A stretch of 64,000 bases of DNA from a bacterium (GTDB lineage Bacteria; Auribacterota; JABMQX01), in the NCBI GenBank assembly GCA_030691545.1, contig JAUYEE010000200.1, forward strand, positions 1-64,000. Direction: 5' to 3'. The position numbers and the translations under genes are program-made. This document shows positions 47,005 through 56,907 of this stretch, one piece after another (the first letter of the stretch is position 1; each line of letters begins with the position of its first letter). Under the pieces are notes generated by a model. It was not told the origin of the DNA. It worked only from the letters and a program-made list of their open reading frames with translations, and did no database searches.

Positions 47005-47254
47005 TTCTTCTTTCTCCAGGGGGGAGCGCGCAACGCCAAGTGCCAGCGTTGCCGAAACCCCGTGCGCGATCAGTCCGAGAGAGGCCTGTCAGAAACCACG
47101 CGAAGCCACCGCCAGACCATCGGCTCCCTGCACCGCCCAATCAGTTTTTCCGGGTATTTGCAGTTTACCGCACATCATCGTCGAGGTCAACAATCGCGAG
47201 TTGGCGCCGTTGCACGGATGAGGCTTGGGTGAACCGGTGTTGTCGCGGGCGTCT

Positions 47255-48430
47255 CTACTCGGCAAGTTGGACCCTGTAGAAGCGCGTATTGCCCGCGGGC
47301 GTCTCGCTCCAACTCGTCGTTTTCCCACCGGACGTTAGACCCGCTGCAACGGGGGAAAGGTTGGCAGGGGTTTCACCACACCAGACGTTATAGGTCAGAT
47401 AAAGGGCGCTGTTCCACTGGATGGCGGTCTCACTTTCGTTCTGTATCTCAACCGCCGTAATGGCAAAGTCGTAGCCTTCGTAGAACACCACATAGCCGTC
47501 ATGGGTGCCGATGATGAGGTCGGTCACGTTGTCGTCGTTCCAGTCAACGACCTCGAGGCGCATTCGATAGCCTGTGTCTATGTTCGTCAGGCCGATTCCC
47601 TCTTCCGGAGCCTGTAGCCGGGCTGGCGCATTCAAATCGGGCGCTGCATTCGTGCCAACGTTCTTGCACCAGCTCGCATTGTCGCTCGCGCTTCCCAGAA
47701 GGTCTTTGAGTCCATCTCCGTCCCAATCGAGCACGCGGATAGCCGAGCGCAGCCCAAAACCCGCTGGGACTCCGTTGGCCTGAATAAGCGCGTCGCTGGC
47801 GTATGAGGGCGATCCCGCAGTGCCCACGTTCCTGAAGAGATGAACGTTGCCATTCACGTCGCCGCACAGCAGGTCGTTCAGCCCGTCCTCGTCCCAGTCG
47901 TGCACATACGGCGTCGCGCGGGCGCCAACGCTCAATGTCGAGCCGCCCATCGTCAGCCGGACGCCGGCGACCAGAACGGGATTATCATCCGTGTTCGTGT
48001 TCCTGTAGAAATAGACGTAGCCTTCCGTTCCTGTCCCGACGAGCAAATCCTTTTTTATGTCGGCATCGTAATCGCAGACCCACGGCGCCGGGGCGCCACA
48101 GCCGGCGCCGGGATGCACAATATCGGCTCCGGCGGCCTGGAGATTCTCGAACGTTCCGAATGCGGGATTCGCATCTGTGCCCTGGTTCACAAACAGCGCC
48201 ACCTTGTCGTCGTACCGGTACCCGATTATCAAATCCTTTCTCCCGTCGCTGTTCCAGTCGCACACGCACGGGATCGCCTGGGCGCCGACGTTAAGCGACT
48301 GAGCATACGCCGTTATCTGTTCGCCGGGCCGCAGCATGGGTTCTTCCATAGCCGGTCCAGACGCCGAGACAAGCGTGATACAGAACTGAATCAATAAGCA
48401 GAAAGCCAATTTGTCCGCTTCCGTTTCCAT
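47255..48430 (-). CDS. Secreted FG-GAP/VCBS-repeat protein
   Basis: CDWNSDGRKDLIIGYR, CDYDADIKKDLLVGTG, HDWDEDGLNDLLCGDVNG, LDWDGDGLKDLLG, VDWNDDNVTDLIIGTHDG. Confidence 0.85.
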   Translation of the reverse strand: METEADKLAFCLLIQFCITLVSASGPAMEEPMLRPGEQITAYAQSLNVGAQAIPCVCDWNSDGRKDLIIGYRYDDKVALFVNQGTDANPAFGTFENLQAAGADIVHPGAGCGAPAPWVCDYDADIKKDLLVGTGTEGYVYFYRNTNTDDNPVLVAGVRLTMGGSTLSVGARATPYVHDWDEDGLNDLLCGDVNGNVHLFRNVGTAGSPSYASDALIQANGVPAGFGLRSAIRVLDWDGDGLKDLLGSASDNASWCKNVGTNAAPDLNAPARLQAPEEGIGLTNIDTGYRMRLEVVDWNDDNVTDLIIGTHDGYVVFYEGYDFAITAVEIQNESETAIQWNSALYLTYNVWCGETPANLSPVAAGLTSGGKTTSWSETPAGNTRFYRVQLAE

Positions 48431-48796
48431 GCACAACTCCTTTTGGCTACCGTGCCCTCTTCCCTTTTTACAGATTCGCCGCCGCCATGCCAAGAAGTTC
48501 TTTCAGTCGCCTCACGGTTTGCGCTCTTGCGGCGACCAGGCCGAAGAAAGTTGTCGCCACATCGTTCCTCGCGCGATAGAATACAAAACGATTTCCGGCA
48601 AAGCCTTTCGCCCAATGGCTGCCATTGCACCTATTCGTGACGGTTGATTGGAGCCGGCCTTACCGGCGCAGGGGAATTGTAACCCTTCAATGGACGAAAG
48701 GGTCAAAGGAATTCTGGACACTGATTGTGAATAGGCTCGCGGTCAATGTGCGTGCTCTTGAGTCATCCATCCTTCAAAGAGAGAAAGGGATAGCGA

Positions 48797-50203
48797 ATGG
48801 AAAAGCATGGACCTCTCACGGAGCATCTTAGTCGCCGCGATTTTCTGACCCTCCTCGGAGGGGGTACTGCCGCGTTGTGGCTTCATTCGCTCATCGGCGA
48901 AGAGGCGCCCGGCGGGCGCAAGCCGAATATCATCGTCATTCTTTCAGATGATCAGGGATATGCCGATGTCGGGTTTCATGGCTGCAAGGACATTCCCACG
49001 CCGAACCTCGATTCTCTCTCGAGCAGCGGCGTTCGGTTCACGGACGGCCATGTCTCCTGTCCGGTGTGCAGTCCGACGCGAGCGGGGCTGATGACCGGGC
49101 GCTACCAGCAGCGCTACGGGCACGAGATGAATCCGGGCGGGGCGCCGGAGCATGGGCTGCCGCTCTCGCAAATCACCCTTGCCAACCTTCTCAAAACCGC
49201 AGGCTACGCCACTGGAATTGTCGGGAAATGGCATCTCGGCATGACGCCGGAGCTCCATCCGCAGAAGCGCGGGTTCGACGAGTTCTTCGGTTTCCTGAGC
49301 GGCGCCCATTCGTACCTTGACCCTCTGCTCGGCACACCGAACGCAATTTTGCGAGGAACGGAGCCGGTTGACGAAAAGGAGTACCTCACCGACGCGTTCA
49401 CTCGTGAAGCCGTTTCCTTCATCGAGCGGTACCGGAAGCATCCCTTTTTCCTTTACCTCCCCTATAACGCGGTTCACGCGCCGCTGCATGCGACTGAGAA
49501 GTATCTCTCGCGGTTCAAGGAAATATCGAACGAGAGGCGCCGCACTTACGCTGCGATGCTCAGCGCCATGGACGATGGCATTGGAGCCGTTCTCAAGAAA
49601 CTGACAGACACCGGACTCGAAAAGGACACTCTGATTTTCTTCCTCAGCGACAACGGCGGCCCGCCAGGCAACGGATCAAGCAATGGTCCGCTGAGGGCCT
49701 ATAAAGCAACGGTTTATGAAGGAGGTATTCGCGTGCCGTACGTCCTCAGATGGCCCGCGAAAATTCCCGCTGGCGTTGTCTATCAGAACCCCGTCATCTC
49801 TCTCGACGTATTGCCAACCGCCCTCGCGGCCGCTGGCGGGAAGTTGCCAACAGACCGTCCTATGGATGGCGTCAATCTCCTCCCCTACGTAACGGGTGAG
49901 AAATCTGATCCGCTCCACGACCTCCTCTTCTGGCGGATGCGAGAGAATAAAGCAGTGCGAAAGGGGAACTGGAAGCTCGTCGTCGCCGGAGCAACGCCGC
50001 CACAGCTCTTCGATCTGTCGAAGGACATCGGCGAAACGAACGACCTCGCAGGGCAGAAGCCGGACTTCGTCAAGAAACTCACCGGCGCTCTGGCCGAATG
50101 GGAATCACAAATGGTCCCGCCTCTCTGGTCGCCTCAAGTGCGCCTGCGGCAGCTCCGCCGCGCGGTGACGAGGAGAGTTCGGCCCGCCACTGTACGAAAG
50201 TAG
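48797..50203 (+). CDS. Type I arylsulfatase with Tat-like leader
   Basis: SRRDFLTLLGGGTAALWL; KPNIIVILSDDQGYADVGFHG; formylglycine motif CSPTRAGLMTGR; GKWHLG. Confidence 0.92.
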   Translation: MEKHGPLTEHLSRRDFLTLLGGGTAALWLHSLIGEEAPGGRKPNIIVILSDDQGYADVGFHGCKDIPTPNLDSLSSSGVRFTDGHVSCPVCSPTRAGLMTGRYQQRYGHEMNPGGAPEHGLPLSQITLANLLKTAGYATGIVGKWHLGMTPELHPQKRGFDEFFGFLSGAHSYLDPLLGTPNAILRGTEPVDEKEYLTDAFTREAVSFIERYRKHPFFLYLPYNAVHAPLHATEKYLSRFKEISNERRRTYAAMLSAMDDGIGAVLKKLTDTGLEKDTLIFFLSDNGGPPGNGSSNGPLRAYKATVYEGGIRVPYVLRWPAKIPAGVVYQNPVISLDVLPTALAAAGGKLPTDRPMDGVNLLPYVTGEKSDPLHDLLFWRMRENKAVRKGNWKLVVAGATPPQLFDLSKDIGETNDLAGQKPDFVKKLTGALAEWESQMVPPLWSPQVRLRQLRRAVTRRVRPATVRK

Positions 50204-50442
50204 CCGCGCTGCCCTTCGTGCACAACTTGGGACCGAGCACTTGATGCAGCCAAGGTCTCGCAGACCGGGGGCCGCGCTGTTGTTGCTATAGAGTGCCCCG
50301 CGTGCCGCTCGATATGCAGCGCGAGCCAGCTCACGCGCGTCCTCTTCCCTCCGTTACAGACCTTTTACAGTACCTCTCTCAATTCAGTGGTAGATTGTCC
50401 ACAGAGCAAATGCAGAACTCCCAACTAAGGAGGTACACAATC

Positions 50443-52770
50443 ATGAGCCAGACAAAACAAATGCTGACAGGTTTTCTCTTGGGGATTCTCGCGATGGTCG
50501 TTGGGGATTCCACCGCTCAGTCCATTTACTCGAGTCTGCGGCCCTTTGCGGCGAATATCGTTGTGCCCCAGGCAAGGTCTTTTGCGGCTGACCGGCAATC
50601 CGCGGTCGAAGTGACGGTGGTCACCGTCGGCGCGGTCATCATGGAACAAGCCGCGACCACGACGATGGACATCAGCGTAAGGAACCCGTCCGCCCGAAGA
50701 ATCGAAGCGGAGCTTGCCGTGCCCGTGCCCGACGGCGCCGTGGTGCGCAGCTTCACCTTCGAGGGCGCCGCGAAGGAGCCGACGACGGAGGTTCTTGCCA
50801 AAAACGAAGCGACGAGGACGTACGAGGCGATTGTCGCCAAGGTCCGCGACCCCGCGATGCTCGAGTTCATCGGCTATAATCTCATTCGCTCGAGCGTCTT
50901 CCCGATTGAGGCGAGAGGCACGCAAAAAGTCCGTCTCACCTACGAGCATCTCCTATTCGCGGATGGCGATCGCATTGACTACATTCTGCCGAGGACGGAG
51001 TCCCTGGACTACAGGGTCCCGTGGAATGTTTCGGTAAGGATTAAGTCAAAGAGACCCATCTCGACCGTCTATTCCCCCAGCCACGAGATTGAAATGACCC
51101 GCCTCGACCTTCGCTCTATGCACGATGCGGACATCCCGGCGACAAACGTGGTATCGGTTCGCCTTGCGGGCGGTGCGACTACGGAGCCCGGCCCCTTCCG
51201 GCTCTCTTACATTCTCGAACGAAACGGGGTGACGGCGACGCTGTTTTCCTATCCCGACCCGAAGGCAGGCGGAGGGTATTTTCTTCTGCTTGGGGGATTG
51301 CCCGCAAAGCCGTCGGATGGAAGCGGCGGTCCGGCTATCAAGCGGGAGGTGATTCTCGTGCTTGACCGCTCCGGCAGCATGAGCGGTGAGAAAATCGAGC
51401 AGGTGAGAGAAGCCGCTCGCCAGGTTGTTGCCGGCCTCGAAGAGGGGGAAGCGTTTAACATCATCGCATACAACGAAGCAGTGGAATTCTTTGCAAAGCA
51501 ACCTGTGATGAGAACGGAAGAGACCGTCAGGGCAGCACAAGCATACCTGAAGAGCATCACTGCCCGGGGAGGAACGAACATCCACGATGCGCTGCTTGAA
51601 GCGCTTCGCCAGAAGCCCGCCGAGGGGATGCTTCCCATTGTCTTGTTTCTGACCGATGGTCTCCCGACGGTTGGCCAGACCTCCGAGGTCACCATCCGCA
51701 ATGTGGCGATGAAGGCGAATGCATACGAACGGCGCATTTTCACCTTCGGGGTCGGAGTGGATGTCAACACGCCGCTTCTCGAAAGAATCGCTTTGGAGAC
51801 TCGCGCGACCGCGACATTTGTCCTCCCGAAAGAAGACGTCGAGGTCAAGGTCTCGCAGGTCTTCAATCGCCTGTCCGGCCCGATTCTCGCCAGCCCGAAG
51901 CTCGAGATCGCTTCCGCACGCCAGCGTACCGATTCGGGCATATCTGTCGCCCGCGTGCGCGACGTGATTCCTGATAGACTCCCCGACCTTTTCGAGGGCG
52001 ACCAACTCGTCGTGCTGGGCAAATACATCGGCGAGGAGCCGCTGACGTTTGAACTCAGCGGCAACTATCTCGGCAGGGAACGGACCTTCCGATTCACCTT
52101 TGACCTCGACAACGCCACCACCCGCAACGCCTTTGTGCCGCGTCTCTGGGCAAGCCGGAAAATCGGCATGCTGGTGGACGCCATTCGCCAACTCGGAGCC
52201 GATGTCGGCCCCCTTCCCACACAAAGGTCCGTCTCAGGCGATCCCCGACTGAAAGAGCTCGTGGACGAGATCGTGTCGCTGAGCACTGAGTTCGGCATCC
52301 TGACTGAGTACACGGCATTTCTCGCCCGCGAGGGGACAGACCTGACTCGCCGGGACGAAGTTCTCGCCGAAGCCAACCGGAATTTCCATGAGCGAGCGAT
52401 TTATACTCGTTCCGGCCTTGGCGCCGTGAATCAGGGCTTTAACAGCGATTTCCAGCGGAGACAGCAAGTGCTCAATTACCGCAACAACTTCTTCGACGCG
52501 AACATGAATCGCGTCGCCATTGCCCAAGTTCAGCAGATCAACGATATGGCATTCTACCGCCGCGGCAATCGCTGGGTGGATAGCCGGGTCGTTGAGAAAG
52601 AAAACGAGGTGAAGCCCAGGCGAGAGGTCGTCTTTGGCTCCGAGGAGTTTCGTATGCTCGCGCAGCGGCTCGCCAGCGAGAACCGCCAGGGGGCCATATC
52701 CTTCAACGGCGATGTATTGCTTGTCGTGGACGGGGAGCCAATTCTTGTGAAAGGGACGGTTGCCAAGTAG
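50443..52770 (+). CDS. Secreted VIT + vWA domain protein
   Basis: SD aaggagg. MSQTKQMLTGFLLGILAMV leader. VIT region (ILRADGFL-type FTFEGAAKEPTTEVLAKNEATRTYEAIVAKVRDPAMLE). MIDAS VILVLDRSGSMSGEKI. Confidence 0.87.
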   Translation: MSQTKQMLTGFLLGILAMVVGDSTAQSIYSSLRPFAANIVVPQARSFAADRQSAVEVTVVTVGAVIMEQAATTTMDISVRNPSARRIEAELAVPVPDGAVVRSFTFEGAAKEPTTEVLAKNEATRTYEAIVAKVRDPAMLEFIGYNLIRSSVFPIEARGTQKVRLTYEHLLFADGDRIDYILPRTESLDYRVPWNVSVRIKSKRPISTVYSPSHEIEMTRLDLRSMHDADIPATNVVSVRLAGGATTEPGPFRLSYILERNGVTATLFSYPDPKAGGGYFLLLGGLPAKPSDGSGGPAIKREVILVLDRSGSMSGEKIEQVREAARQVVAGLEEGEAFNIIAYNEAVEFFAKQPVMRTEETVRAAQAYLKSITARGGTNIHDALLEALRQKPAEGMLPIVLFLTDGLPTVGQTSEVTIRNVAMKANAYERRIFTFGVGVDVNTPLLERIALETRATATFVLPKEDVEVKVSQVFNRLSGPILASPKLEIASARQRTDSGISVARVRDVIPDRLPDLFEGDQLVVLGKYIGEEPLTFELSGNYLGRERTFRFTFDLDNATTRNAFVPRLWASRKIGMLVDAIRQLGADVGPLPTQRSVSGDPRLKELVDEIVSLSTEFGILTEYTAFLAREGTDLTRRDEVLAEANRNFHERAIYTRSGLGAVNQGFNSDFQRRQQVLNYRNNFFDANMNRVAIAQVQQINDMAFYRRGNRWVDSRVVEKENEVKPRREVVFGSEEFRMLAQRLASENRQGAISFNGDVLLVVDGEPILVKGTVAK

Positions 52771-52862
52771 ATGAACACGCATGTTGCAGCGAAGGCGCCC
52801 TGCGCATGCCACGCAACCGCAATGGAAGAGTTCCGACAAAAACAGGTAAGGGAGGAACAGTT

Positions 52863-54671
52863 ATGAGGAACAAAAAGCACGTGATCGGGTTGTTCATGGC
52901 CATCGTACTTTGTGTCTCGGCAACACTGGCGGCTGAGGTCCCCGAGTTCAGTCCGCGAATTACCGACGTGACGGTCTTCAAGGACGGACATGCCCTTGTC
53001 ATGGCGCGGGGACCGGCGAAACTTGAGGGCGGCTGGTGTCGCACGAGGGATGTGCCATCGCCCTTGCTCGGCGCCTTCTGGACGTTCGTGGCGGACGAGG
53101 AGGCCGAGGTGGATTTTGTCAAAGCCGGATTCGTCGAGGCGGAAGAATCGAGGCCGTGCTTGACGTTCGAGGAAATCATCCAGGCGAATATTGGCAAAAA
53201 GGCCGTCATCGTGGAACACCCGAAGGACGCCGACGCGGTATCGCATGAAGGAGTTCTGTTGGCCCTCCTTGAGCAGGAGACCGAACGAGAGGTTGAATCG
53301 CCCCAGACGGTCCCCGCCAGCTATGACCGGTGGGGACGCTACGTTCCGAGTCAGCCGTTCCAGGAGGTCAAGAAGGAGAAGGTTGAATCTCTCGCTTCGT
53401 TCGTGATGGTCAGAACGGATGAAGGAGTTCAACTTATCAAGCGGGAAAACATCCGCAGCATCTGCCTCGCCGAGGAAAACCCTGCCACAGAGCACAAGGA
53501 GAAGACCGAAGTTCGCGAAATCGCCTTCCACGTTACCGGAAAAGGCGCAGACATTCCCGAACAGGCGCAGGTTGGGATGGTCTTCATTCAGAGGGGGATT
53601 CGCTGGATTCCCGATTACCGGATTGAGCTTCTTGACGGGGGAAAGGCGAGAGTATCTCTCCAAGGCACGGTGATCAACGAACTCGCTGACATGGAAGACG
53701 TTGACCTGCGGTTAGTTGTGGGGGTCCCTAACTTCATCATGAAGGACACCTTTTCCCCCATGGCGTTACGCGAGATTGGTCTGAAGCTCAGTTCTTACTT
53801 CGCGCCTCCGAGTTGGCGGCGAGGGGAGACACGAGCCGATTACCTTTCCAACGCTTTGATGTCGCAGGCGGCGGTGTTGCCGAGAGGGGAACCGGAACCA
53901 TCCGCCGGCGGCCCGGACATCCCCAGCGAGGGGCAGCAAGAGGACCTCTTTGTCTATCACAAGTCTGGCATCACCTTGCGGAAGGGCGAACGAGCCGTCG
54001 TCAAGCTCATCGAGGTCACCGTACCCTACGAGGACATCTATACCTGGGACATTCCCGCTATTCCACCGCGTGAGATGTGGCGTCATGTCAACCAGGATCA
54101 GATTCGGCAGTTGGTGAACGCCTTTAGCGCCGCCAAACTGATGCATCAGCTCCGTCTCACGAACACGGGAAGTGTCCCCTGGACGACGGCGCCCGCCACA
54201 ATATTCAAGGAAGGCACGCCTCTCGGGCAACAGGTTCTGACATACACCTCCGTCAAGAACAAGGTGGATCTCCCCGTGACCATCGCAACAGACCTGAACA
54301 TCAGAAAGGAAGAAGTTGAAGTCAGCCGGAAGCTGAGAGATATCACTCTGAACAGCACCGACTACACCAGGGTTGTCCTTCACGGGACCTTGACCGTCAC
54401 CAACTTCAAAGACCGGCCGGTCCAGGTTTACGTCACAAGGCAGATCCTCGGCGCCGCCACTGGCGCATCAGCCGACGGGAAAATCACTCTTTCCAATGTC
54501 GTCGAAGACGCCTCGCTCCTCCGCGAGGAATCCTGGTCGTGGTATTGGTGGTCGTGGCCTTGGTGGTTCTACCACGTGAACTCGCTCTCGGAGGTTTCCT
54601 GGAAGACGCTAATTCCCGCGGGGAAGTCTGCGACCTTTGAATACGACTGGTACTACCACTGCGCCCCCTGA
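52863..54671 (+). CDS. Secreted DUF4139-like domain protein
   Basis: MRNKKHVIGLFMAIVLCVSATLAAEVPEFSPRITDVTVFKDGHALVMARGPAKLEGGW; GIRWIPDYRIELLDGGKARVSLQGTVINELADMEDVDLRLVVGVP. Confidence 0.75.
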   Translation: MRNKKHVIGLFMAIVLCVSATLAAEVPEFSPRITDVTVFKDGHALVMARGPAKLEGGWCRTRDVPSPLLGAFWTFVADEEAEVDFVKAGFVEAEESRPCLTFEEIIQANIGKKAVIVEHPKDADAVSHEGVLLALLEQETEREVESPQTVPASYDRWGRYVPSQPFQEVKKEKVESLASFVMVRTDEGVQLIKRENIRSICLAEENPATEHKEKTEVREIAFHVTGKGADIPEQAQVGMVFIQRGIRWIPDYRIELLDGGKARVSLQGTVINELADMEDVDLRLVVGVPNFIMKDTFSPMALREIGLKLSSYFAPPSWRRGETRADYLSNALMSQAAVLPRGEPEPSAGGPDIPSEGQQEDLFVYHKSGITLRKGERAVVKLIEVTVPYEDIYTWDIPAIPPREMWRHVNQDQIRQLVNAFSAAKLMHQLRLTNTGSVPWTTAPATIFKEGTPLGQQVLTYTSVKNKVDLPVTIATDLNIRKEEVEVSRKLRDITLNSTDYTRVVLHGTLTVTNFKDRPVQVYVTRQILGAATGASADGKITLSNVVEDASLLREESWSWYWWSWPWWFYHVNSLSEVSWKTLIPAGKSATFEYDWYYHCAP

Positions 54672-54819
54672 ACCATCCGTCCAGTGAAGGGATGCGTGGA
54701 ACATTTCAGCCTGGAGCGGGTCTAATTGGGTGAAGTCCGGCGAGGGGACATCCCACGCACGGGCATGTGGTCGAATCATTCGGCAGTCTAATGCACCCAA
54801 CTCAAAAGGAGGCACAGAC

Positions 54820-55977
54820 ATGAGACGGATTCTGGCGACGACGATGCTGTTGGCGATGATGGTCCTGAGCGCTCCGGCCGTCAAGACGGAGGAAGCTGCT
54901 TCTGAGGCGGAGCGGCCACAGGTCGAGGTGGTCTTCGTTCTTGACACGACCGGGAGCATGGGCGGGCTGATCCAGGCGGCAAAGGAGAAAATCTGGGCCA
55001 TTGCGAACACCCTGGCGAGCACCAAGCCAGCCCCCGACATCAAGATGGGGCTTGTGGGCTACCGCGACCGTGGAGACATTTACATCACGAAGCTGACCGA
55101 CCTGACTGACGACCTGGACGCCGTTTACGAACAGCTCATGGGATTCGCAGCGGACGGCGGCGGCGATACCCCCGAAAGTGTCAATCAAGCGCTGAACGAG
55201 GCGGTCACCAAAATCAACTGGAGCAAGGACGGCAAAGCGTACCGGGTCATTTTCCTCGTCGGCGATTGCCCGCCGCACATGGATTATGCGGATGATGTCA
55301 AATACTCGGAAAGTTGCAAAGCCGCCGCGACTGCGGGCATCACCATCAACAGCATTCAGTGCGGCAATCAGGGGGAGACCCAGCCCATCTGGACTGATAT
55401 TGCCAACCGTGCCGAGGGGCGTTACTTCCGTGTCGAGCAGTCCGGCGGCGCCATTCTGGCTGCGACGCCATTCGACGCCGAGCTCGCCGAGCTCTCGAAG
55501 GAATTCGAGGGTACCCGTGTTTACTATGGCGATGCCGAGGTTATGGAGGAAGCGAGGGAACGCAAAGAGGTTGCCGGCAGAATCAGTGAGGAAGCACCAG
55601 CCGCGGCAAAAGCCAGTCGGGCGGTTTTCGGCACTTCTGCCGCCGGCGATCGCGCAGCGTCAAAACACGACCTCGTGGCGGAGGTTGCCACTGGCGCCGT
55701 GAAACTGGAGGACGTGAAAGCCGAAGAGCTGCCAGAAGAAATCCGCAAGATGTCGCCGGAGGAACGCAACAAGTATCTGAAAGAGCAGCAGGCAAAACGG
55801 GAGAAAGTCCAGGCTCGCATCAAAGAGCTCGCCGACAAACGCCAGGCACTCATCGAAGAGCAAATCCGAAAGTCGGAACTGAAGGGCAAACAATCCCTCG
55901 ACTTCGCCATCTTCGAGTGCATCCAGAAGCAGGCGGCAAAGAAGGGCATCATTTACGAGGGCGGCCCGTCGTTCTGA
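54820..55977 (+). CDS. Secreted vWA domain protein
   Basis: VEVVFVLDTTGSMGGLIQAAKEKIWAIANTLAS (MIDAS). SD aaaggagg. Lys/Glu-rich C-terminal helix. Confidence 0.87.
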   Translation: MRRILATTMLLAMMVLSAPAVKTEEAASEAERPQVEVVFVLDTTGSMGGLIQAAKEKIWAIANTLASTKPAPDIKMGLVGYRDRGDIYITKLTDLTDDLDAVYEQLMGFAADGGGDTPESVNQALNEAVTKINWSKDGKAYRVIFLVGDCPPHMDYADDVKYSESCKAAATAGITINSIQCGNQGETQPIWTDIANRAEGRYFRVEQSGGAILAATPFDAELAELSKEFEGTRVYYGDAEVMEEARERKEVAGRISEEAPAAAKASRAVFGTSAAGDRAASKHDLVAEVATGAVKLEDVKAEELPEEIRKMSPEERNKYLKEQQAKREKVQARIKELADKRQALIEEQIRKSELKGKQSLDFAIFECIQKQAAKKGIIYEGGPSF

Positions 55978-56196
55978 AGCGAGGCGGCCGGTACTTCCGC
56001 TCCCCTCCTGTGCGAGCGAGGCAGCCGAAGGTTGACTGGCGAGAGGTCTTGAGGGAAAGCCCATTTTCCCTTACAATTTGCGGAGTGCGAGGAAGGGGCG
56101 CACGCGGAGCGAGCTCCGCAACATGCCTCTTCTCGCTTTCAGGGGCGCGCACGGCCCGCTTGTCGCGTCACAGAAGGTCATGAGGTCGAGCAGCCG

Positions 56197-56907
56197 ATGG
56201 AAGAACGGAAGATTCTGGTTATCGAGGATGACCCAGCCATCCGCCGGGGGATTGTGGATGCCCTTCAGTTTGACGGGTACGAGACTTTTGAAGCCGACAA
56301 TGGCAGTCTCGGCCTCGACATGGCGGTGAAAGTCGGTTACGACCTTCTTCTCCTCGACTTGATTTTGCCCGGGAGAGACGGTCTCGAGATTCTCAGGGAA
56401 GTCCGTGCGACCCGACCGAGTCTTCCCGTCATCATCCTCACTGCCCGTGGGGAAGAAGCGGATCGGGTCGAGGGGCTTCGCCTCGGCGCCGATGATTACG
56501 TCGTGAAGCCCTTCAGCGTGAAGGAGCTTCTGGCGCGGGTGGAGGCTGTTCTGCGGCGCTCGCCGGAGCGCCCTTCTGATGTCTCGCGATTCAAAATCCC
56601 AGGAGGCGAGGTGAACCTTTCTCGCTGCGAGGTATGTTTCGAGGATGGTGGGCGGACGGAACTGTCCGAGCGCGAGCGAGAGCTCCTTCGATACCTCATC
56701 TGCAACCCAGGTCGAGCAATCTCCCGTCGGGAGATACTCACCCGCGTATGGCGGATTGACGCGTGTTCGATTTTCGAGACTCGCACGATTGACATGCACA
56801 TCGCCCGGCTGCGCGAGAAACTGCGCGATGATTCCTCGGAGCCGTCCATCATTTTGACGGTGAGAGGGAAAGGATACATGTTCGCCGTTCCGGGGCGTGA
56901 GAAATGA
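56197..56907 (+). CDS. OmpR/PhoB-family response regulator
   Basis: ILVIEDDPAIRRGIVDALQFDGYETFEADNG, LLLLDLILPGRDGLEILRE, winged-helix C-terminus TRTIDMHIARLREKLRDD...ILTVRGKGYMF. Confidence 0.95.
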   Translation: MEERKILVIEDDPAIRRGIVDALQFDGYETFEADNGSLGLDMAVKVGYDLLLLDLILPGRDGLEILREVRATRPSLPVIILTARGEEADRVEGLRLGADDYVVKPFSVKELLARVEAVLRRSPERPSDVSRFKIPGGEVNLSRCEVCFEDGGRTELSERERELLRYLICNPGRAISRREILTRVWRIDACSIFETRTIDMHIARLREKLRDDSSEPSIILTVRGKGYMFAVPGREK